Of a DNA stretch of 64,000 bases, positions 57,501-64,000 are shown piece after piece. The stretch spans positions 1,326,901-1,390,900 of the forward strand of contig NC_079972.1 of assembly GCF_029852145.1 (NCBI RefSeq), given 5' to 3'. A program made the position numbers and the translations under genes. The stretch is from Microplitis mediator. Its lineage: Eukaryota > Arthropoda > Insecta > Hymenoptera > Braconidae. The notes beneath the pieces are model-generated. The model made no database searches and was not told the DNA's origin. It saw only the letters and a list, made by a program, of their open reading frames with translations. Numbering within the stretch: position 1 is the first letter of the stretch; every line of letters begins with the position of its first letter.

Positions 57501-60500
57501 GCAACTTAATATTTTTTCATAAATATTGCCCATAAATAAAAATTCTACAAGTCCATGATTTAATCTAGTTTTGTCCTTGTAAATTTTCAGAACTAAAATT
57601 TTTTAAAGTTCACGAATTAATCTAATTTAGTCTGCTCGTAACGCGTTTGTTTTTTAAAGTAGCAGGTCGAAAACAGCTTAAAATTTTCATAAAAGATCAA
57701 AATCAGATCAAATAGTCCAATCAGACTAAAATCAGGTCAAATTGTTCAGTCCGGGTAGATCAAAAACAGATTAAAATTTTTATCGAAATTCAATAACAGA
57801 CCAAGTAGTCCAAATACAGTCCAGTTAGACTAAAATCAGATCAAATTTTTCGGCCCGGGTACACCAAATTATTTTTTCTCTTGATATTGATTATTTTAAT
57901 TTTATGACTAACCGAAATCGTTGACTGAAGGGATTCGTTTTACGACAAATCGGCCACTTGGTGATATCATCTGGCCATTCATAGGGTGCTATGCTGGCTG
58001 GAGCATCACAAAATTTCGGATCTAAACCACACACGGATCCACTTATTCGTCCACCCGGTCCATTGTCACCAGGACCCCATTTTTTCCATGTTGATATTGT
58101 ATTCTATGAAATCATGACATTTTATTACCACAATGCCATTATTTTGCGTAAATAAAGAAATTTAAATACTGATTTTTAAAAACTTTTGGTGAAATTTACA
58201 TCGATTACCGTCAAAGTTGACCTCACTCCCCGGATCAGTTGGTTTGCATGAGAAAATTTTTTATTATAATATCGCATAGTAATAAAATGTATAAAAAAAT
58301 GTTTTTTTTCAATTTTTTGTCATCGTTTTAAATGTATGTAATAATTTTAATGTACACTGTAAAAAATAAGGTACTGACATCAAACTCCCTCAGAGTTTGA
58401 CAAATTTCCTCTTCAGGGAAACCAAATCTGATTGAACCAACGAAAACTAGTTTATCGCAAGAAAATCATTTTCATTGAATTAAAACCTTTACTCGATTAT
58501 GACCATAGTAGCAATGATATTATGTAAGTTGCTTAAGCAGAGTACTTGACCAAATACTTGATGCAAAAGTTATTAAATCTTGTTCAAAAATAGTAGTTCA
58601 GGGTTTTTGATGAAAAATTGAAATAAATTTAAACAAGTAATCTCGTGCACAGTATTCAGCAATAGTTGTCAAATTTTAGCTGAATATAATGCAGCAAGTG
58701 TTGTGCCAGAAACTTGCGCAAGGATCTTGAGCAAGAATTGCTCCAGAAATGATATATTTATATTTATAATTTTATAGTTTTTCATTTATTCGCGTATGAA
58801 ATCTTGTATAGTTTGTAATGACAAAAATAAATATGGATATACTTAAAGTAACTTGAAATAAATATAAAGAAATAAACAAGAATTATTAATTTCTACGGAG
58901 ATATAAATCATCTTTTCAGTCTAGTTATGGAATTCCAATTATATAAATATGGATTTTACTAAGCCGTTAAAATAACAAATTATATTAATGAACTACAAAA
59001 AAAACTCACTGAACAGTCTGCTTTACTTGATTGTACGCAACCTGAGTCATCATTCCTGATGCAACAAGCTGTGTCTCTTTCTCGTTCCCGCCATACATCG
59101 ATTTCCTTAAGAATTTTCATATCGCGTCTCATGCAAGGTGCAAACTTAGCACCCAAGTGAATGAGGTCAGCTGCTCTTGGACCGATCCAAAAGTTTGCTG
59201 GCTCTTGATAATCTACTTGTTGCAATGACAGACTTGTTACGAGAACCTACGAAAGAAAAAAGTCACTATAGTTAAATTTATTTTATGAGTATTATTGTTA
59301 ACGTAACCAAAAGTAAAATTTTAGTTATATATCTTGAAAACTTTAAGCATACGAAAATTTAGCGCACATCGGAAAAATGAAAAATTCTGAAAATCAAAAG
59401 TGCACGCCTTATACGCGCTTGACCTATCTTCTTAAATAGATTGTTTAATTAATATACTGTAGGGAAAAGGATATTTTTGAGTTAAAAAATCTGTCTATCG
59501 GTTGACCCTGCGGGCCAGCCCTAAAACTGCCCGCTGTTTTCGAGCTCCCTCAGCTCGAAAACTTTGTCATGAATACATATTCGAGCTCTTCGAGCTCGAA
59601 AATACTTTTGTATGTCGTTCTTTTCGAAAAAAATAGTTTTTTACCATTTTTTCTCCAACGATATCTCTCAAACGAATAAACTGATTGAGACGGTTGAGGT
59701 GGCAATCGAAGCGTTTTATCAAGTTCTAAAGCTGATCGAATTTTGAATTCGATTTATCGAGTCGTTTTTGAGATATTTCAAAAAAAATAAAAATAAATTT
59801 TTTTTTAATTCTTTCGACAACGGTTTCTTTTGAACGAATGAACCGATTTTGTTGGTTGAGGTGGCATTCAACGCGGCTTATAAAGCTCTAGAGCCCAGTC
59901 TATTTTGAAATCAATCAATTGAGCACATTAAAAATTATCCGAAAAAAACATTTTTGAAAAAATTTCATTTTTGGAATATCTCTGAACGAGCCCTACCAAT
60001 CAAGCTTTATTTTCTTACAGCTTCAAGATATTGACAAGCCGCGACGAATAACACCTTAAAGTTCGAAATCGTTTCATCCGTTCAAAAGATACAGGTATTT
60101 AAATACGTACATACACTCGGACATCATCGTGAAAATAGTCAGAATAGCTTCCTAGGACCTTAAAACGTCGACATCTGATGGAAATTCGATTTTCGTAAAT
60201 CATACCAAAACCAATAACTTCCCGAATTTTTGAAAAGTTACAATTTTCTTAGCGGGAAGTTAAAAAAATGTAAAGCGTGCAATAATTACACATTTCGAGT
60301 TTCGCGGTCCTGGGGCCACCATTAGAGTGCACGTGGGACATTAAATTTACAACAGATGTTACGTCATATCAGTAAGATAAAGATAGCTAGTGATAGTATA
60401 TCCCGTGAGATAAGCGAGGACACCCCATGCAGGAGCTGCCAGAGTTTAACGAAGGGCCCTCCTTGGCTCGGCACTGGGGAACCTGACTTTGGCACGTCTA

Positions 60501-63500
60501 CATGGGCCCATACTTGGGTCAAGAATGGTTACTTAATCCTGGCCATTCCAATTATTACTCGAGCCTGGGTCAGGACTGGGTAACCTAGCCTTGGCCGACT
60601 CAATGATTACCCAAGCTTAGGCCAGGATTGGGTTCCCCCATCTTGGTCATTCAATGGCAACCCAGACTTGGGCCAGGATGGTGACCTAGCCTTGGCTAAC
60701 CCAATGATTACCCGAGTTCAAGCCAAGATTGGGTTCCCCGGCCTAGATCTTCAATGGCAACCCAGACTTGGGACAAAGTAAGATTATCCGAGTTCAGCTA
60801 TACCTATGGTTACCCATTCTTCGGTCAGAACTGGCTAACCCTTGTTTTTTTTTCATTAATTATTCAATTTAGGTATCCATGTTGTGGAATTGTAGGTTGT
60901 AACTCTTTATTAATTATAACTAAACAACAAAAGTTTAGACTATGAATTTCAATAGAGTTCTTCTTACTAACAAAATCCAGGTACTAAAAAAAGAATTGTT
61001 TTAATTGATGACGTTATACAAAAATTACCGTGTTTACGAAGTTTCGTACAAGATAATTGACGTAAAAGGTTTTTTGGACAGAAATATTTACTTTTCAATA
61101 AATTTAACGATTAATCGACTTGAAAGTAAGTCAGAATTAGAGTTTAATAAATTTTCTAGATGATGGTATATAATTTCTATTATTTCTACGTACTGATGGG
61201 TGTGCATAATAAAGATTCTAAGTGAGTAAATTAGACGAAAATTTTGTGACGGTTAAATATCGCGCCTAACATTGCGCGATGTGAGGCGTGCAATTTTTAA
61301 TGACAATGTGTTCATTAATATATCTATTAATTTAAATTAAAAATTATAATTGTAGTAAATACATTAACTTAATTGGAACTACAACTGACCATAATCAAAA
61401 AACTTTAAATAAAGTTTTAAATAAATGTATAAAACCAAAAAGATTGAGTTATAAACGTTGTTGAGATCATGAATAACTTTTACAAACTAGTACCGTAATA
61501 TATTCCTTTTTGTTGTTCATTGTAATTTGTAATGAATTTAATACAATTTAAATATTCATGTTTACACAGAGAGTGCTTCGTAAGTATTGATTTTCAGAGC
61601 TTAAATATGCTTAATATACACTAAGAAGATATATATTTTTTAAGTCATACTTCTTTGACACGTTGAAATTTTAATTTTAACAAATAACGGAAGTGCGCGC
61701 ACACAGCTAACGAAAATCATGAAAAGGCCCAGAATCTAAGCGTGGTAGTCGAGGTATACACTACGGGCATACACGTATTGTCTAGTTTTATACAATCATA
61801 AGATTTTCAACATAACATGTTATTATATTTGAAATCGACAACAAATTAATTGATGCAATAAGCAAATTGAAAATAGTTATTTTCGATACATATGCGCAAT
61901 GGTAGGGATTCTGACGGCTTGAAGTGATGTCATGAGTTTGGGGCGATGGGCGCATTCTTATCAAGACCGAGTTAGTTATCCGGTCGAGCAAAGCGAGCGA
62001 GCTCGGCTTCACCTCGGGCATCATGGCGCGTAGTGCAGGAATCTTAACTTTCTGCCCTTGTAGTGTAATATACTATTAGTTACGCGAAAGAAATGTAACT
62101 TCTAACCCGCGTATATAAAGACACTCACCCACTTTAAGAATTAATTAGAACTAGTAATAAAATTATTTTATGTAAATACTGCAATTACTGGAATTACTGG
62201 TTTTGGCATTCAGTAGTGTTAGTACATAATTAAATATAACTAATGACTTACAAGACCCGATCGATGATGTAAATCAATACCAATAGGTCCAAATCCATAA
62301 CACGCCAGTGAAATAATGAGTACAAGAACTTGAACGGTTGTTATCCAGTAAGTGAAGTAAGGCCTATGATCTTCAATATCATCTAATTGCTTCTTCACTT
62401 GAGGTTTATGAGCAACACTTTTACGAAATGATCTGCTGTGATAATAATTACAATTTATGCATTACTTATAGAAATGTTCAATAATTGAAATCAATATATA
62501 AGTGTATATGTGGATTTGAAATTACATATGGAAGTAGTTTTTTTATAAAGAAGTTAATGCTGTAGTTCAAGTTTTCCCATTACCATAATTTAATACTGTT
62601 AATTAATTTTCATATCACTTGCATTTTCTGCACATCAACTGCGAGTTTCAATGCCTATTGTGTCAGTCAAAACAAGTCAATTTCAGACCAAAGTGATTTA
62701 GTGGGCAGAAATTAATGAGTTTCTGCCTGGAAAATTAGTTTCTGATTTCATTTCATTTCTGTCAGAATCGCATTTGCTTATTGTCAATCTCTAAATATTT
62801 ATTTCGTTTGAATAACCAATCAAACCGTCAGTTGTGTGTTAGAAAATTAGACAAAAATAAAATAAGTTGAAAAAAAATAGTTAAGTTTATAAAAAGTTAT
62901 TGTTTTTCACAATTCTAAGACCAAATGTGTCCATGAAATTAATACACTTGCCAAATAAAATTTTAATGCCATAAGCAAACTATAGATATTTGGCACACCG
63001 TCAAGTGTCCTTCAAAGTGACAACAAAAATTATAGTTTACTTGTGGTCTTAAACGTGGAATGGATTTAATGTGTGTTAAAATAACACACTTCCCTATCAA
63101 AGAAATCCATTTGAGATTGCATAGGGTCCTATTGGAATCCATATAGGAGAGTATGGACTCACGTAAGAATCCTAGGAATTAATGTTGGAGTGTTTGAATT
63201 GATACAAGAATCCATATAGGAAACGATGTGGATCTGGTTTCCCATATAGGAACTTGAATAAATGGATTCCTGTGTGGGAAATTCATATAGGAATCTAGGT
63301 TTCTACACGCTGAGAATTTTATGGTAATGATTCTCATCAAGGATTTTTAATAGTTACCATACTGTATGGTAATGTTAGAACTTTATACAATAATGCTATT
63401 AAAAACCATCATATGATGCTAACTATTAATATTCCCGAATAATAACCACTCTCATCGATAATAGTAATGTTTACTATACCGCGATGGTAATAGTTACCAT

Positions 63501-64000
63501 CGCGTATGGAAAAGTCACTTAACAGCTTTTTGATTATACACTTAATTATATATAGGGAAAGAGGGGGGGGGGGGAAATGGGCCCCCAAAATTTTTAACAT
63601 GAAAAGTGTTTGGGGTGAGGGGTGGGGCAAAATGGAGTTGTAAAATTACTTAAATGTACATATGTAAAATATAAATTAATTCTTTGCTGTGCCATCAGTC
63701 AAAAATTAGTCTGTTTTACTGACTCTAGACACTTCAGACATTAAAACTCTCAGTATTAATGCAGGTAATATGGAAAATATAAACATGGGATGCCATTTGC
63801 TTTTTGACGAATTATTAACCACCGATCGATAAAAGGTGATTTAGGGTTTACTTTGCAGATATGATAGGTCGCGATAATCAGGCATGCGTTGAATAAAAAT
63901 TATTAAAACTTACCCAAAAAATCTACCGACAATACCCATTCCATATTGACGTCGATTACTATTATCAAAAACACGATCAATAGTATTGGGTGATATTCTG
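48107..64000 (-). CDS. rho-5: Inactive rhomboid (iRhom / rhomboid-5), gene span
   Basis: Seven exons in order: 64000-63914 (continues beyond the window), 62435-62252, 59247-59010, 58103-57913, 56574-56275, 53972-53819, 48538-48107. All junctions have GT/AG ends and keep frame. The product has a FDNSNRRQYG-type cytosolic segment, a first membrane helix, the long Cys-rich luminal iRhom homology domain (CDFVHGYFHEEASLC), then the rhomboid core. The catalytic GxSG is GPAG (VGPAGAHF), so it is a pseudoprotease. Family knowledge: iRhoms act in the ER, steering EGF-family ligand traffic and degradation in flies and ADAM17 trafficking in mammals. It ends FMREEPV with a TGA at 48107-48109. The N terminus lies outside. 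Introns are crowded with transposons, yet all exons are intact. Confidence 0.93.
48578..49230 (-). repeat. Dispersed repeat (AACTTCCCGCTAAGA end), reverse copy
   Basis: Its reverse complement follows the same order as 59490-60265: GGGTCAACCGAT-like end, GGGCTGGCC, GAGCTCGAAAACAGCGGG, then ATGTGGACGTTTTGAGGTCC and a GCGTGAAGTTA end. A palindromic MITE (49092-49205) is inserted in it. Confidence 0.65.
49092..49205. mobile_element. Short palindromic MITE
   Basis: CATACGAAAAAAATATATCC and the reverse of GGATATATATTTTTTTCGTATG form the ends, around a CATATATGCAACATACACAT middle. It interrupts the dispersed repeat at GGCCGGCCT / GGGGCAGGG. Confidence 0.75.
49644..49770. repeat. Iterated CTTGATTTTGAC cluster, CCGGGTC end
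   Basis: It starts CCGGGTCAAAAAAAATCAC and then repeats TTGATTTCAACTT, TTGATTTGCTTTTGACTT and TTGATTTTGACTGC. The right end (CGGCGGGTAATAAGG) is weakly related. It is probably a small relative of the CCCGGGTC elements. Confidence 0.45.
49891..50843. mobile_element. CCCGGGTC TIR element, copy B (right end lost)
   Basis: It starts CCCGGGTCGAAAAATTTGATC and runs as the reverse complement of copy C through iterated GATCTGATTTTAGTCTGATTGG words. The inner foldback (CGAAATCTACC...GGTAGGTTTCG) is present, and it stops near AAATAAATTAATAA. The (ATT)n and distal TIR seen in C are missing. Confidence 0.75.
50844..51801. other. Intronic AT-rich sequence
   Basis: No additional feature supported. It lies within rho-5 intron 6 (48539-53818). 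Confidence 0.4.
51802..52515. mobile_element. ACACGGAAAGAAA TIR element with tRNA-like core
   Basis: The left end ACACGGAAAGAAAATTCC pairs with the right end GGAACTTTCTTTCCGTGT. Subterminal words CGACGTTAACATG, AACATCGTAAAA, TACGATGTTACATGG and GATGTTAGCATCGTAAA are one palindromic motif, iterated on both sides. A tRNA-like sequence lies at 52247-52325. Non-coding. Confidence 0.75.
52247..52325 (+). ncRNA. tRNA-Ser/Leu-like module
   Basis: The D-arm/A-box region CTGGCCGAGTGGTCTAAGGC is exactly that of Ser/Leu tRNAs. The B box (GAGTTTGAATCCAACTGC) is slightly degenerate. The long variable arm of Ser/Leu tRNAs is absent and the acceptor stem is weak, so this is a tRNA-derived sequence, not a clear functional tRNA. 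Confidence 0.55.
52600..52915. repeat. Dispersed repeat fragment
   Basis: CCTGAAATTTTCAGGAAAGT matches 27086-27105. The ACTCGGACATCATTCTGAAA and ACATCTGACAAAAACTCGAT stretches match 60115-60200. It ends in AGCAGGAAGTTAA, like the family end at 60250. Confidence 0.6.
52916..53818. other. Intronic sequence, no feature
   Basis: No gene or clear repeat was seen. 53220-53300 has a few GTACGTTAACGGACT words that may be another weak iterated cluster. Confidence 0.35.
53819..53972 (-). CDS. rho-5: rho-5 exon (rhomboid core)
   Basis: Acceptor TTTACAG and donor GAG|GTATTT. It encodes ILHLAVTLFVQYYLMRDLEK and then LTGSLRIALIYFTGALAGN, through to IPYRAE. It joins in frame to VGPAG of the last exon. Confidence 0.93.
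53973..54289. other. Intronic sequence
   Basis: No feature was recognised. Confidence 0.35.
54290..54926. repeat. LTR fragment related to BEL/Pao 2
   Basis: It matches 34390-35000 on the same strand: AAGCCGAACCACCGGCGCG, AACGCGTTACCGGAATAAAA, GTGTGTATCCGGACAATAAA and TCGAGTCAAGCCGATACCGG have clear partners there. The match ends where the foldback at 54927 begins and does not clearly resume after it. This is a fragment of a related, diverged LTR. Confidence 0.75.
54927..55875. mobile_element. 949 bp foldback with ~345 bp arms, TTA duplication
   Basis: The ends are CACCGGCACACAAAAAAAAA and its reverse complement. Arms match nearly base for base for ~345 bp (for example CTGTACTTTTGACGGGACCG). 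A ~260 bp AT-rich middle separates them. TTA directly flanks both ends (54924-54926, 55876-55878). The sharp arm identity suggests a recent element or ongoing gene conversion. No transposase is present. Confidence 0.88.
55876..56078. other. Intronic sequence
   Basis: Nothing specific was recognised. Confidence 0.3.
56079..56229. mobile_element. Small foldback (~150 bp)
   Basis: ATACTAAGGCACGAGATCCA and CAATCAGGGAACTAGTACC pair with AGTACTAGTTCCCTAATCAA and TTTTTTACCTTAGTGTA. Non-coding. Confidence 0.7.
56275..56574 (-). CDS. rho-5: rho-5 exon (Cys-rich luminal domain)
   Basis: Acceptor TTTTCAG and donor CAGG|GTATAG. It encodes SNNGHTQGNNN, then MVCEVIGHPCCIGIHGMCR, CDFVHGYFHEEASLCSQVEC, LHDVCGMIPF and PDQFYRLFTTTFLHA, the iRhom homology domain signature. 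Confidence 0.95.
56601..57859. mobile_element. CCCGGGTC TIR element, copy C (complete)
   Basis: TIRs CCCCGGGTCAAAAAATTAGA and the reverse of TCAAATTTTTCGGCCCGGG are flanked by TA (56599-56600, 57860-57861). It holds iterated CAGACTAAAT/GATCTGATTTT words, a short ATAATAAT tract (about 56875-56888) and a central foldback (56930-57300). Non-coding and non-autonomous. It serves as reference for copies A and B. Confidence 0.82.
57913..58103 (-). CDS. rho-5: rho-5 exon
   Basis: Acceptor TTCATAG and donor TTTCG|GTTAGT. It encodes NTISTWKKWGPGDNGPGG, then SGSVCGLDPKFCDAPASI and APYEWPDDITKWPICR, a highly conserved iRhom stretch. Confidence 0.95.
58104..59009. other. Intron with an iterated CTTGAGCAAG cluster
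   Basis: 58660-58770 repeats GCAGCAAGTGTTG, ACTTGCGCAAGGATC and TTGAGCAAGAATTGC, the word family of 40456-40675 and 42065-42550. The rest is AT-rich and featureless. Confidence 0.5.
59010..59247 (-). CDS. rho-5: rho-5 exon
   Basis: Acceptor TTTCGTAG and donor TCA|GTGAGT. It encodes VLVTSLSLQQVDYQEPANFW, IGPRAADLIHLGAKFAPCMR, WRERERDTACCIRNDDSGC and VQSSKADCS, all typical of iRhom luminal sequence. Confidence 0.95.
59490..60265 (+). repeat. Dispersed repeat (GGGCCAGCCC...AGCGGGAAGTTAAA), long copy
   Basis: It begins GACCCTGCGGGCCAGCCC, then GTTTTCGAGCTCCCTCAGC. Diverged blocks follow with GATTGAGACGGTTGAGGTGG. It ends CTTCCCGAATTTTTG, then TTAGCGGGAAGTTAAA. Copies or fragments occur at 26695-27115, 48578-49230 and 52600-52915. 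No TIR or coding sequence. Type unknown; a SINE- or Helitron-like origin is not excluded. Confidence 0.65.
60266..60439. other. Intronic spacer
   Basis: Nothing specific was recognised. Confidence 0.3.
60440..60840. repeat. Iterated TTGGGCCAGGATTGG cluster
   Basis: Copies of CCTTGGC, AACCCAGACTTGGGCCAGG and ATTGGGTTCCCC recur in both orientations with ~30-60 bp spacing. GC content is well above its surroundings. It shares the GGCCCAAG word with 27125-27265. Confidence 0.7.
60980..61300 (+). repeat. Dispersed repeat, forward copy of 42735-43015
   Basis: It matches 42735-43015 in reverse complement, ending in a GCGCGATGTGAGGCGTGCAAT-like segment that pairs with the CGCGCCAGGCGTGATGTAC segment there. 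Confidence 0.65.
61301..62251. other. Intronic sequence
   Basis: A GC-richer patch (about 61905-62035, GGTCGAGCAAAGCGAGCGAG) stands out, but no gene could be supported. Confidence 0.4.
62252..62435 (-). CDS. rho-5: rho-5 exon (first membrane helix)
   Basis: Acceptor ATCACAG and donor GTCTT|GTAAGT. It encodes RSFRKSVAHKPQVKKQLDD, RPYFTYWITTVQ, the helix VLVLIISLACYGFGPI and GIDLHHRSGL. Confidence 0.95.
62436..63099. other. Intronic sequence
   Basis: No feature was recognised. Confidence 0.35.
63100..63510. repeat. Adjacent iterated clusters: GGAATCCATAT, then ATGGTAATAGTTACCAT
   Basis: 63110-63305 repeats TTGGAATCCATATAGGA and CCATATAGGAAACGATG words, like the elements at 24880 and 43607. 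63315-63510 repeats ATGGTAATG, GTTACCAT and a near-perfect ATGGTAATAGTTACCATCGC, like 39356-41060. Confidence 0.6.
63511..63913. other. Intronic sequence with a G-rich tract
   Basis: A run of about 13 G (63561-63574) is followed by GGGGTGAGGGGTGGGG (63612-63627). This G-rich tract could form quadruplex structure. Otherwise nothing was seen. Confidence 0.5.
63914..64000 (-). CDS. rho-5: rho-5 exon, cut by window edge
   Basis: Donor TTTGG|GTAAGT. It encodes RISPNTIDRVFDNSNRRQYG then MGIVGRFF, the conserved cytosolic segment just before the first helix. The exon continues past the window end. Confidence 0.93.

Noticed and set aside
59490..60265. Helitron or SINE assignment for the AACTTCCCGCTAAGA repeat family
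   Set aside because: I could not confirm a 5' TC with 3' CTRR hairpin, nor Pol III boxes plus a tail. Left as an unclassified dispersed repeat.

Overview
The window is AT-rich animal DNA and reads as an insect genome, probably a hymenopteran and perhaps a parasitoid wasp. The lineage is an inference from the insect-type inactive rhomboid, a divergent insect ionotropic-receptor-like gene and the BEL/Pao and Dong-like transposons. No bacterial or organellar features are present. Most of the 64 kb is transposon-derived and often nested.

Layout. 0-4 kb holds a dispersed ~685 bp direct repeat, a large palindrome and an old tandem repeat. 4.0-10.0 kb is a two-LTR BEL/Pao retrotransposon (+), with most of gag deleted and a broken pol. 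10.3-11.05 kb is one exon ending in a PHD finger. 11.5-17.9 kb is a near-intact non-LTR retrotransposon (ORF1 + ORF2) between 701 bp direct repeats that look identical. 17.9-22.1 kb is a TIR DNA element with an intact Dong/R4-like retrotransposon (-) inside its (ATT)n tract. 22.3-24.6 kb is a damaged ionotropic-receptor-like gene (+). 27.7-28.1 kb is the last exon (-) of an unknown acidic protein. 29.6-35.2 kb is a second, 3'-truncated BEL/Pao copy (-) with a long LTR. 35.6-37.1 kb is a ~92 bp tandem array with higher-order structure. From 37 kb to the end, iterated-motif TIR elements and foldbacks surround the one clear host gene.

Host gene. Seven exons on the minus strand (48107 to the window edge at 64000) encode most of an inactive rhomboid (iRhom, rhomboid-5). 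Splice sites and reading phase join cleanly at all six junctions. The protease serine motif is replaced by GPAG, as in iRhoms. The introns carry nearly all the mobile elements from 48.5 to 64 kb.

Most unusual signal. Many unrelated repeats here are built from one private short word copied many times in imperfect form, often in both orientations. Examples are CACCGTG at 37.2 kb, TTACGGTAA at 46.0 kb, ATCATGCATGAT at 43-46 kb, ATGGTAAC at 39-41 kb, CCTGATAAGG at 39.6-40.5 kb, ACGATGTTAACATCGT at 51.8-52.5 kb and GGCCCAAG at 27.1 and 60.5 kb. Four of the longer ones have a tRNA-like sequence with a Pol III B box near their centre. The two BEL/Pao elements are also saturated with private words, through LTR and coding sequence alike: TCTCA in the first and GAGT in the second. 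I know of no named element class with this combination; it is the main candidate for something undescribed.

Also notable are a canonical -1 frameshift heptamer (A AAA AAC) right at the ORF1 stop of the non-LTR element, whose ORF2 has no upstream ATG, and the 701 bp flanking repeats of the same element, which fit an extremely long target-site duplication. All similarity statements come from reading by eye; no alignment or database search was run.
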